Of a stretch of 64,000 nt of DNA, positions 46,521 to 56,345 are shown one piece after another. A model generated the notes under the pieces. That model did not search any database. It was not told the DNA's origin and saw nothing but the letters and a program-made list of their open reading frames with translations. The stretch comes from Anthonomus grandis grandis (lineage: Eukaryota > Arthropoda > Insecta > Coleoptera > Curculionidae). The position numbers were made by a program, and so were the translations under genes. How positions within the stretch are numbered: the first letter of the stretch is position 1; each line of letters starts with the position of its first letter. Location of the stretch: assembly GCF_022605725.1 (NCBI RefSeq), contig NC_065557.1, positions 24,307,256-24,371,255 on the forward strand, written 5' to 3'.

Positions 46521-47310
46521 TTATGTTGTACTATTTTGCAAGAATAAAACCTTTTCATTTATATCCTCAATATAAAATAAGTGGTCCCAACCAATATTTT
46601 GCAAATCAGTTTCAACATTAATTAAATTAAAATTCTTAAAACAACGGAAACTAATAATTTTTGGCTTCGGTTTTTCCATTTTTATATCTAAAGTACAGAA
46701 TGACATATAGTTATGGTCACTTATATTTGCAATTATAGTGCCACTATTGTGACAAATATTTCTGCAACTTATAAAAATTAGATCAAGACATGCTGATGAG
46801 TTAGTGTTACGTGTAGGCTCATTTATAAATTGAATGAATCCGTGAGCATCTAGAACATTGAATGATGAATTTGGCTTAAGCATGTCAATATTAAAGACAT
46901 CCATTATAATTGAAAAGTCATAAAAAGTAAGCAAGTTAGGAATGTATTCACCAAAAAATTCCAAAATGTTAGAAACCCTTGTGTGGGGAGGACGATAAAT
47001 CATAATAAATGCTACACTAGAGATATTTAGTTTTAGTTTTAAAAAAATAAACTCAAAACTTACATCGATCTCGATGTTGACAATCTCACAGGGAATGACG
47101 GACCTCACATAAACCCCCACACCACCACCTATCCTGTTAACTCAATCTTTCCTATAAAATGAATAGCCGGGTAATGATACATTATTGGATGTGCTGGATT
47201 TAACCAAGTCTCTGATACTCCTATAATATCATATAAAGTCCAGTTCAGAGATCTATTAGAATCTTTGATGTGCCGCGAATAGTCCGTGTGCCGGTGTTGC
47301 TTGTATTGTC
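46521..47310 (-). pseudogene. LINE ORF2 endonuclease
   Basis: IIGVSETWLNP near 47210 carries the catalytic Glu. After a frame change the main piece (46521-47120) has GGGVGVYVRS, IMIYRPPHTRVSN, a FSIIMDVFNIDML block where the family has GDFN-type residues, SACLDLIFIS and ISDHNYMSF, the last with the catalytic Asp-His. The Gly-Asp-Phe-Asn block is altered (M-D-V-F-N), so activity would be doubtful even in frame. Confidence 0.8.
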
Positions 47311-48559
47311 ACATGGCATGCATGTTTAAATCGCAAAATTTTATGTGATAAGAGTCATAAAGTAATATTCTAAGCTATATTTAATCATTCCATTAAATAA
47401 ATAAATGTTTTAAACATATTTTTTAGATTTATACATATGAATCGTAAAATTTTACTTCAGACGTCCACGTACTATTTTGTTAGACGTCTGACCTCAGTCC
47501 CAGCCACTCGAGCGTGAAAAGTTGCACAAGTCCGGCCTTAAAATTTATTTGTATTTAAAAGTTTATTATTCCGGATTTTTGGGTTTACTTTTAGCAAGAT
47601 AAAATTTAATTTAAAGATAAGATTTAACTACGTAAAATCATCTTAACCAAAAATTTTAATTTAATAAGTTTAGTTTTTAGCGCAATCAGTGGGGTGTTTA
47701 TAATAAGTGATGAGAGATTAAGCGGTACAAATTACTTAGGCCCATTTATTCTGTGGATTAAGGCATTAAATATTTACTTTTTGACACAAAAGGGTAAAAT
47801 GTTTTGGTTTGTCTTATAATGAATCTTATAATAAATTTTATATATTTCCTTTTTTTGGGTATTGAAATTAATTTTTATTTGGTGATTATTATTAACAGGG
47901 ATTTTGGTCCAATAACTATTTTAAAGGCGATAGACCCATCCTTAAAGATTGAAATAATACAAAAATAGCCCAAAAATTTATTTGGGTACGGCCCCGTAAT
48001 CCTCAAAATCTGTGGAATAGAGAGAGATACACAATCACTTGCACAGCCTAACATAGGAATCGCCAGAACGCAGATGTTTTATCTTTGTTTAATAGACTGG
48101 CTAAAAAAGGGTGAAAAGTCTGTGAATGCTGGAAGTGTTTAAAATATTTTGTAAGATGCTTGGATTTTAGTCTGCGGTCAATTTTTTGATATTATTTTCT
48201 TGTGATATTATTTTCTTTCTAAAAATGGAAATTTTTCGAAAGAAAAATATAAATACTGTAAAACTGATTTCATAGATAAACTATATAAAATATTGCCATT
48301 TAAACATGTGTATCATTCGACAATAAATACGACATAGGCGCACGGACTAGTTAGTGCGGCATCTGCGACACAGCAAATATTCTAATAGATCTCTGAACTG
48401 GACTTTACATCAGTTACTAAATTATTAAGCTCTGCAATGCTAGGCAAAATAGATCTAACATTTGTATTGGCAATATTTAACAAATAAGGCGCATTCTTAA
48501 CCATTTAAAAAACCAGAAATCAACAGTTATAATTAATTTTAGATCTTAGTTTCCAACGA

Positions 48560-48830
48560 TAACCTATATATACCAGACAATCCTTGTTATAAGCGTAATG
48601 ATCGATTGGTGATTTATGCCTATTTTGCTTGTTTAGTCTAACACAATTTATACAACTCTTCTCAGTGGCCTTACACTCTTTCAGATTATAGTCCTTACTA
48701 CATTTGGAACAGATATCCTTGCGCTCCCTACCGTCCCTACTTATGTGGCCGTATCCACAGCAACGGTAGCACTTAATAACAAGTAATTAGTTTTCAATTT
48801 TAGATTTCCTCCATCCAATAAAAATAAATT
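48560..48830 (-). pseudogene. gag: LINE ORF1 zinc-knuckle region
   Basis: The minus strand encodes CYRCCGYGHIS, then CSKCSKDYNLKEC, then CINCVRLNKQNRH ending in D-H-Y-A-Y-N-K-D-C, three CCHC-type knuckles as in ORF1 of Jockey/CR1-like elements. The rest of ORF1 is not recognisable. Confidence 0.7.
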
Positions 48831-48869
48831 CTTTTTAGAGTAGCAGTCCCCGAACCATAGGGGGGACTT

Positions 48870-49240
48870 CGATAACCAAGTCATATATGTTATTAGAGTT
48901 CTTTAGCTTGGTAATAAACCGGATTTCAGAGTACGTCGACCATTTACAAGAGCGTTTGCAAATTGTTCACGAACAAACACGGGATGACATAAAGGCAAAT
49001 TCTACTGGTTTTAATCCCGGGGAAAAAGTCTGGTTATACAATCCACGGAGGACGAAGGGCAAGTCACCAAAGCTCCAAAAGGATTAGGAAGGTCCATTCA
49101 ATGTGGTCACCAGAATCAACGACGTCGTGTACTGTATTCAGCGACATCCGACAACGAAGATGAAAATTGTAAACATCGTCCGGTTATCGCCCTATCGTGA
49201 CTCAGGTGGTTCCATGTTTGACCCTGGAGGTGTTGATTGA
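48870..49240 (+). pseudogene. pol: Gypsy-3 integrase C-terminal part
   Basis: Resumes after the LINE with YVDHLQERLQIVHEQTRDD and then GEKVWLYNPRRTKGKSPKL, the SH3-like end of Gypsy integrases. After a TAG at 49085 GPFNVVTRINDVVYCIQ and VNIVRLSPYRD continue to about 49200. It is directly followed by the purine tract and the 3' LTR. Confidence 0.85.
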
Positions 49241-49275
49241 TTGGGACGATCAAACTTGAGAGGGGAGCAGTATTA

Positions 49276-49524
49276 TGAAAATGTAAATACATTAATTATT
49301 CTGCTAGTTTTTGTACTATTTTATTAGTATTATGTAGTTAAAGTTGATTCGTAGGGTTTAATTAGGGTTCTACTTACGTTTGGTTCCTTATTTTTTATCT
49401 ATAGTGTCTAGTTTTTAAGTAGTTCATCTTGTTTGAGGGCCCCAACAATTAAACTACAGTCAAGGCGAGTTAGGTTAGTGTTTTTGACGTTGACAATAAA
49501 AGTGTGTTCCCGAATTTTGTTACA
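49276..49524 (+). repeat. 3' LTR of Gypsy-3, internally deleted
   Basis: 249 bp against about 498 bp in the 5' copy without the hAT. The break lies after GTTTGAGGGCCCCAAC, where the 5' LTR has another 250 bp. Start and end agree with the 5' copy. Confidence 0.8.
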
Positions 49525-50659
49525 ATATAATTATATCCCCAAGACACTCCTTTTCGTTTTTTAATTTAAAAATTGCGTTTCAAGGATCGAGATTTTCTTT
49601 AAGTGAGGAGGCCATAACCGTTGTAAACAGTAATTTTGCAGAAAAAGAGACCGATTATTAATTGGATGAGTTAAAGATATGGGAGAACCATTAGGAGAAA
49701 TATGTAGACCTAAAAGAAGATGTGGTAAAAGCAAAAAAAGAAATTTAAAGAAAAAAAATCAAATATGTTTGTTAAGTCGGAAAACTATTTAGACCACCGT
49801 AGTAGACCATTAACAAAATAAATTAAAAATATTGAGAAACGTAGATACTTGTATAATACAAAATAGCTTTACAGGTAACAAGATTACTTTAGAGTTTAGA
49901 GACTAGAAATATGTTTGATTGATGTTTGATATTGATGTTTACTTTAGCCATGTCTTAGTTGGCTTCATTTCATAAGAAAGAAGTAAATATTTGTGTTTCA
50001 TACTCACTCAGTAAAAAACAGCGGCTAAATTCAATAAGTTGAAAATTTTTGTTTTTAAATATAATTTAAAACAGATAACCCAGTATTTTTTTGAAATCTT
50101 TTCGGTGGTTAATATTAATGATTCTAGAGAAAGATGTTGTTTCAAAATTAACCATTGATAGAATATAGCTCTGTGATTAGTTCAGTACTAGTGGACTAAG
50201 CGAAACAGATTTAAAAAGTAAAGCAGTAGCAGTAACTAAGGCAACTAAAAGCTCTAGAATAGTCTACCAACACTAGGCGAGTAATCGTAGTTTCGTCAGT
50301 AAGGTTTCATCTTAGTATGTCAAGCATTTTTTTACAACTATAATTCAGTTTAAAGTCACTTTGACATAGAGGAATTATACTACAACTAATAACATGCCCT
50401 CATTTGTTGTTCAAAATATGCTTGAGTGGTTATATAAAATTATTAGGTTAATGCTAAAAGCGCATTCCCTAATGCTTTAAAATATTAATCTATAAGTAGA
50501 TAATCTACGGCTCAAAAATATTGCCATAGATTACTATTTCAAAGAAAAAGTTTGTCAAAAAAACATTACTTGGACTGCAAGGTCATAGAGCTTGCAGATG
50601 ATTTGTGAATGAAAGCGGTGATGTGAACCTGTTGTACTACTTAATATGAATTAGGCATA
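49525..50659. other. End part of intron 1, no gene seen
   Basis: AT-rich sequence without recognisable frames or terminal repeats, between Gypsy-3 and the small MITE. Confidence 0.5.
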
Positions 50660-50841
50660 CAGGGTGTTCATTTGAAAACTTCCCACCACAGATTTGGGGA
50701 TGACCACTATTTAAAAAAATCGAAAACCACTATTTAAAAAAAAAACACCGAAATAGGTCAAAAGGTTTGTCATTTCGGCATTTTTTTTAAACAGTGGTTT
50801 TCGATAAATCCGTGGTGGGAAGTTTTCAAATGAATACCCTG
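50660..50841. mobile_element. 182-bp MITE of the DD41D-3 family, 24 bp before a splice acceptor
   Basis: Starts CAGGGTGTTCATTTGAAAAC and ends TTTTCAAATGAATACCCTG, flanked by TA on both sides. The two arms pair over nearly their full length, with CACTATTTAAAAAAA repeated in the left arm. The right arm equals the right end of DD41D-3. The element ends just before TTTTTAG|GTAAAT, the acceptor of coding exon 2. Confidence 0.9.
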
Positions 50842-50865
50842 TATATTAAAAAAAATAATTTTTAG

Positions 50866-51576
50866 GTAAATAATCACATATGCGGACTGGAATCAAACAA
50901 TTTCCCAGAAATTGATTATCCCCATAAATCAGAGAAAATCGTCAATGTAGTATATCACTCCAATATAGCAAAAACAATATTAAACAATAGAGGATTCCAA
51001 AAATTTGCAAAAGGAATATTAATACTAGACGATATTGTGGAACCTACAAAGGCATATTTCAATACATGCACTTTCATCAGGGGAGATCCTTATCAACGAT
51101 TACAAAATGAAAACCTATCAAATTTTTATACGTTTCATTGTGCTAAAAGAAGATGCTATGTAGACCTTTACATCAGCAAAGAAGGAAGTCATACGAAAAT
51201 GACTATAGAAATAGACAAGCACGACTGTTTAAGGGACCAACGCTTTAAGTCATGTACATCAGATATATCGTGTCCACCAGACTATAGTGCTGTTACTTCA
51301 CTAAAGTTTCGGAATAGACAAGACTTAGCATTATATGAAAAACTGGAGTATTTTGTAAAAAAGCGAGGAAAGAGCTTAGGCCCATCTGAACAAAATAAGG
51401 AATGGCCTTATATATACATCCATCATTCACATAAGTCCTTGATTTATAAGAATCACATTTATAATCTTATTTCTAATTCTTTGTCATCTGATAAAGGATA
51501 TATTTGCCACTACAACAGAGCACCAAAATGCAGTGCTCTCCTCAAAGTAACGACTGATATGCAATTTGTCTTATTG
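50866..51576 (+). CDS. FLYWCH-like zinc finger gene, coding exon 2
   Basis: 237 open codons between a TTTTTAG acceptor and the donor TTG|GTAAGTT, both in phase 0. It starts VNNHICG, which completes module 1. Module 2 follows: FHCAKRRCYVDLYI and later DKHDC (C-x4-C, H-x-C). A middle part has FPEIDYPHKSEKIV, and a Lys-rich stretch precedes module 3, which opens with YICHYNRAPKCSALLKV and again lacks its H-x-C half until the next exon. No stop occurs in the frame. Continuity of frame and of zinc ligands across both introns argues strongly for a real gene. Confidence 0.85.
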
Positions 51577-52047
51577 GTAAGTTTGTTCTTAAATTAACCA
51601 AATTTCATACATACTTACCAGCCTTTAATAAAGTTATCTATGCACGAAGTGGTATCTAAAAAGAACAAAAAAAATTGTGTCTATATTTTCAATGAATAAC
51701 ATCATTCCTTTGTGCAGTCACAAAAGTAGGCATTCCTCCTTTATTAAAAACTAAGTTATTTGCGATAACAAATAAATACACACTCAGTCCCTGAATCCCT
51801 GTAGCTCCACACTCACTTTAACAACAGGTTAATCTTCTTCAGTATATATTTCGTATATTCGTATATTTCTTCAGTACCCATTCTTTATTTGTTATTGCTA
51901 CTAGGTCCCTATTACAAAAAGAAAGAGTCATGGGCACTTAGAACATTGAAACATTGAACTTTGAACATTGAAGCGTTTCAATGTTCTAAGCATGATCAGT
52001 ACATTTATTTTTATGCAACAGTAATGAGACTTTATAGATCTTTTGTA

Positions 52048-52665
52048 CAGGGTGGCCAAATAAGAATGCGAGGTGCTGTATCTGGGAAACTATTCATCGC
52101 AGAAGCTTGCGATAAAAAAATTTATTACTAAAATGGCCAAGAGAATGACCTGGAAAATATTTTCAGTTTCTAAAATGGCCGCTAGGGGACGCAACTGCAA
52201 TCTTGAATCTAGTAAACTGATGTTTCTGTAAATTTTGCTGAATTAACCTAACAAAAAAATAGCTGATTATTAAAGTAGAGACTAATCCGAACCTTTTTTA
52301 TTTGAATAGTTTTGCTGTATCTCTAAAAATAAAGTGGTGGGGGGTGTTCAAAAGTTGGCTTAAAACACACCCTGTATACTAAAAACGCCTTAGCCGATTT
52401 TATCAAACTTGGGCTAGTTGAAAAGAGCTATTATTAAGCTACGAATATTATTATATTTCATGTTTTTTTAGTTTTACATCTCGCCGCTAGAGGGCTTTTT
52501 TCGGCTTTCTGACACAAATGACTAATTTTCTCAAAAAACTTAAATGCGTTGATATGATTTCTCATATCAACATATCAACATATCAACTCGATATCTTGTT
52601 CCTAACCTAAAATATAGGCCAAAGAATATTTTATACCCTTAAATTTTATTTTTTTTATACCAATT
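52048..52665 (+). repeat. Left terminal inverted repeat of DD41D-2
   Basis: Pairs with 54110-54758. Contains CCGCTAGGGGACGC (52179-52192) and CCGCTAGAGGGC (52484-52495). A local duplication of ATATCAAC near 52565-52585 is not mirrored in the other arm. Confidence 0.85.
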
Positions 52666-52951
52666 ATTTTGAAATGTTTTAATATTCACTACTTTTGAAA
52701 ACAAAATTTACCATTTTTGAAAATATTACCTAATATCACTAAAAGGTAAGTATTAATAATGCTTATATCAAAAATCAGACCTATTTTATGTTATATATTT
52801 ACTATGGATATAATACGAAAAAAATAATTATTAGAAAGCGGGCCATGGAATGCAACAAAACAAATGTCTACTCAAATTATAAACATTCCTCAAATTGTCA
52901 ATAGTAAGTTGTCAAAAGTTTTACGTTACTTGAGCATTTTTTGTTTTTGCA

Positions 52952-54046
52952 AAATGCGTTTTACGAACGATGAAGCTGTTGATATGCTTGCGGTTTATTT
53001 TGAATGTCTTCAAAATGCTGCAGTAGCAAAAAGAGTTTATGCTGCTCGATATCCAAATCGAAGTCCTTGCGATGTTAGATTTTTCCCCGATTAGTGGCGA
53101 ACTTACGAGCCAATGGTAGTTTTCGGCCTAGGTTTCAACGGCCAAGAATTAGAAGAAATGTGGACAATATTAACAGCGTACTGGGATATATTGAAGGAAA
53201 TCCTCATGTTAGCACAAGAGCATTATCCCTTGAATTAGGCATATCAAGAACAACGATTCAAAATATTTTGAAGGACAATAGGTAAATTCTAATAGCCATC
53301 GCCATATAGGGATTTATAGAATGCACCCATATCATGTTAATTTACATCAGGCATTGGAAGAAGCAGACTTTGACCGTAGGTTGGACTATTGCCATTGGAT
53401 ATTAGGCAAGATACGCAAGGACAGAGATTTTTTATTTAAAATTCTTTGGACCGATGAAGCCACATTTAATAGTGACGGTAGAGTCAACCTGCATAACATG
53501 CAATATTGGTCTGCAGAAAATCCGCATTGGTTGCGTGAAGTTCAGCACCAAGGGCGCTGGAGTTTAAATGTGTGGTGTGGTATACTTGGAGGCAACATTA
53601 TTGGACCATATTTTTTTGAGCAATCTCTAAATGGTAATGTTTTTTTCGACTTTTTGGTAAATCAATTACCGTTGTTGCTGGAAGATGTGCCACTGGAAGT
53701 CCGGCAAAATTTGTTTTTGCAGTTGGATGGTTGTCCAGCACACTTTGCTAGGAATGTGCGAGAGCATATTAATAACATTTTTTAACAGCGGTGGATTGGA
53801 AGAGGAAGCCTGTTTCCATGGCCTCCGCGATCCCCAGACTTAACCTGTCTTGATTTCTATTTATGGGGGCTGTTAAAGGACATTGTATTTCAGACTCAGC
53901 CTACGACTAGAGAAGATATGAAAAACCGCATTCGCAATGCAATACATACCTTACCGAGAGCCGAAATTGAAGCTGCAGTTCTATCTACCCATGAGAGGCT
54001 TCAGCAATGCATAGCGCGTGATTTCGAGCATTTACGGGGGCATTAA
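52952..54046 (+). pseudogene. DD41D-2 transposase, nearly intact
   Basis: From MRFTNDEAVDMLAVYF (52952) the first helix-turn-helix runs to AARYPNRSPCDVRFF, then a frame change near 53090. The second helix-turn-helix is STRALSLELGISRTTIQNIL. A 38-bp intron is likely at 53282-53319 (AG|GTAAAT...TTTATAG|A), after which MHPYHVNLHQALEEADFDR opens the catalytic domain. All three Asp are present: ILWTDEATF, LQLDGCPAHF and SPDLTCLDFYLW, with exactly 41 residues between the last two. Damage is the frame change near 53090 and a TAA at 53783. The frame closes at 54044-54046 after RDFEHLRGH. Confidence 0.9.
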
Positions 54047-54109
54047 AACCCTTTCTTTTTAAAATCGGTCCTTCATAGGGCCACAACTTACATTATAAAA
54101 GAAATTCGA

Positions 54110-54758
54110 AATAAATTATTTTGTAGTTTTTATAAATATTAAGGGAATTCCATATAAAATTTTCTTTGGCCTAAATTTTAGGTTAGGATGAAGATATTAA
54201 GATGCGGTTTTCGCAAGCATATTTAGGCGTCATTAAGCTATTTTTTTGTATAAAAAAAATTATACCATTGCATTTAAGTTTTTTGAGAAAATTAGTCATT
54301 TGTGTCAGAAAGCCGAAAAAAGCCCTCTAGCGGCGAGATGTAAAACTAAAAAAACAGGAAATATAATATTCGTAGCTTAATAATAGCTCTTTTCAACTAG
54401 CCCAAGTTTGATAAAATCGGCTAAGGCGTTTTTAGTATACAGGGTGTGTTTTAAGCCAACTTTTGAACACCCCCACCACTTTATTTTTAGAGATACAGCA
54501 AAACTATTCAAATAAAAAAGGTTCAGATTAGTCTCTACTTTAATAATCAGCTTTTTTTTGTTAGGTTAATTCAGCAAAATTTACAGAAACATCAGTTTTC
54601 TAGATTCAAGATTGCAGTTGCGCCCCCTAGCGGCCATTTTAGAAAATATTTTCCAGGTCATTCTCTTGGCCATTTCAGTAATAAATTTTTTTATCGCAAG
54701 CTTCTACGATGAATAGTTTCCCAGATACAGTACCTCGCATTCTTATTTGGCCACCCTG
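54110..54758 (-). repeat. Right terminal inverted repeat of DD41D-2
   Basis: Inverse partner of 52048-52665, with GCCCTCTAGCGG at 54322-54333 and GCGCCCCCTAGCGG at 54620-54633. Confidence 0.85.
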
Positions 54759-54835
54759 TACAAATAGTAGTATGTAGAAAAATTATTTTTTTTTACTTTA
54801 TAAATTTAAAACATTTAAACCATTTTTTTATTTAG

Positions 54836-55188
54836 GTTTATGGTCATACCTGCCCCTATAAAAGACCAGACTCTCTCAATCAGTCGAGTCTATCTTATAC
54901 CATCTGTCAGATCGAACCTGATCCAAATTTTAAACGAGAAATAAAGGCACTTTGTGAACCAATTAATCATATGATAGAGCCCGGTGATATCATCTTTCAA
55001 GAAGAATATGCCACACTAAAGAAATTGAGTTACCATCCAGTTCGATATACATTGGATCTTAACGCCTCATTAAAGGAAATTAATGAGTATTACGACAAAG
55101 CTGAGCTTCTTGAACAAAAGTATATGTCTCCCCATGTTTTGGTTTGTACCGATCTGAGTAATAATAGGCGACTGGAATTATATAAACG
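54836..55188 (+). CDS. FLYWCH-like zinc finger gene, coding exon 3
   Basis: Follows the acceptor TTTATTTAG. It begins VYGHTCPYKRPD, giving the H-x-C that completes module 3. It reads open for 117 codons and two bases through CQIEPDPNFKREIKALCEP and MIEPGDIIFQEEYATLKK to NNRRLELYK. The donor ACG|GTAAAA (55189) is weaker than the others but leaves phase 2, which coding exon 4 completes exactly. If the donor were not used, the frame would end at a TAA two bases later, so a shorter isoform is possible. Confidence 0.8.
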
Positions 55189-55692
55189 GTAAAAATATTA
55201 AGCTAGAAAAACGTAAAAATATTGCTTAGTAATAATATGTTATAAATATTCATGAGCCCTGAAAGGTTTTCATCGCTCATCAATTAGTGATATGTACTTT
55301 GTTAAGTTTTATATCATCATATTTGAAATTTTAAATATTATTACTAACATTTTAACTTCCTCTTGAAACCTGTTTTTAGATTCTTATGATTTTTAAAACA
55401 TTCAACTTTTTTTTAACCATCATCCTTCTCCTTTCCTGTACTTGCCGTATCCTCAAGTATTTATTTATAGTAACTTTCTCCTATTTTTCTCTTTATCCAA
55501 GTTTTACACACTTATATTTAACACTTGCTTTTATATTCTTTTTCCAAGATTTGTTTAGAGACCCTTAAAGTTAATTTTTTTTTCTGATTGAAAAAAAAAA
55601 CTGATACGATGATTGGAAAATTCTTTCTATATGCACCTTGCAGGTAGTTGCAAAATTGCTTGTTATTAAAATTTTCATTTATATTATTTTAG

Positions 55693-56345
55693 CCACGCAT
55701 ATGTTGTTGACTATACGGCTCCAATAACTGAGCTACGTATTTGTAAAGACAGCGTTATTTGTTCTGCTGCACTGTCTTGGAGGAGTAATTCATCAATGAT
55801 AGCAATAATCGGGAAACATACTTGCATGAAAAAAAAGTCTCAAAATCAGATATTTTCTCCGCCGTTAGGTTCGTCCACTTCCAAAAAAGATAAACTTGAA
55901 AGTAAAAAAATTCCAAAGTCAATCGAGAAAAGGGGATCCGACAGGCAAAACTCTACAACGCCCGTAGAAGCTAAGAAAAACGTTGTAAAATACAACATAA
56001 ACAAAGAAATTTTAAAAATAAATTTATTTAACAAAAAACAACAAATTAACCAGTTCCAAGATGAGTTATCAGCCGAAATCACTAAATCTAGATCAAACTC
56101 AACACAGAAAAATTATAAAAAGAAATTTTCAGACAAAAATCAAAAATGTAACGAGTTGCAAGACAAAATGTTTTCTAACACAAGTGTGTTATCTCAGGCA
56201 AATAAATCAGTAGCTCATGAAACCAACGGACTAGAAAATCCTACGCTTGACAGAATAGACTTAGTTGAGAAAATAGTTCAGGACGTAGGTGGTTTTCCAA
56301 CTGTGCTTACAGAATCTAGCAAGCCCTCTGTTTTCAGTTATAATG
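55693..56345 (+). CDS. FLYWCH-like zinc finger gene, coding exon 4
   Basis: Acceptor ATTATTTTAG. The first base completes an Arg codon and the frame gives HAYVVDYTAPITELRICKDS, then VICSAALSW and GKHTC, a fourth module (C-x5-C, H-x-C). The rest is a Lys/Asn/Ser/Gln-rich, probably disordered tail with basic stretches (STSKKDKLESKKIPKS) and ends VFSYNG at the donor AATG|GTAAGTA (56346), phase 1. One or more further exons must exist; I could not identify them with confidence. The basic tail may hold the nuclear localisation signal. Confidence 0.8.

Larger units (their letters stand above)
44595..48830 (-). mobile_element. CR1/Jockey-like LINE inside the Gypsy-3 integrase
   Basis: On the minus strand, pieces lie in LINE order: ORF1 zinc knuckles (48560-48800), endonuclease (46521-47310), RT (45214-46300) and a C-terminal part (44876-45244). 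The 3' end has AATAAAGACGATTTATTATT and a TTA repeat near 44595-44620, a typical tail of this group. A segment at 47330-48380 has no LINE motif and may be an insertion or inversion. All frames are broken. Confidence 0.8.
36988..49524 (+). mobile_element. Gypsy-3: Ty3/Gypsy element inside intron 1, itself host to hAT, MITE and LINE insertions
   Basis: LTR copies lie at 36988-40328 (interrupted by a hAT element) and 49276-49524. A TGG-type primer binding site follows the first at 40331, and a purine tract (GAGAGGGGAG) precedes the second. Between them are gag with one CCHC knuckle, protease, RT with YLDD, a deleted RNase H, and an integrase split by about 4.8 kb of MITE and LINE. The element has the same orientation as the host gene. 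Confidence 0.85.
52048..54758 (+). mobile_element. DD41D-2: Tc1/mariner transposon with about 615-bp terminal repeats, in intron 2
   Basis: Starts CAGGGTGGCCAAATAAGAAT and ends ATTCTTATTTGGCCACCCTG, with TA on each side (52046-52047, 54759-54760). Inverted repeats reach to about 52665 and 54110. One plus-strand transposase lies between. The right end is 77 bp from the acceptor of coding exon 3. It is better preserved than DD41D-1, so it is probably younger. Confidence 0.9.
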
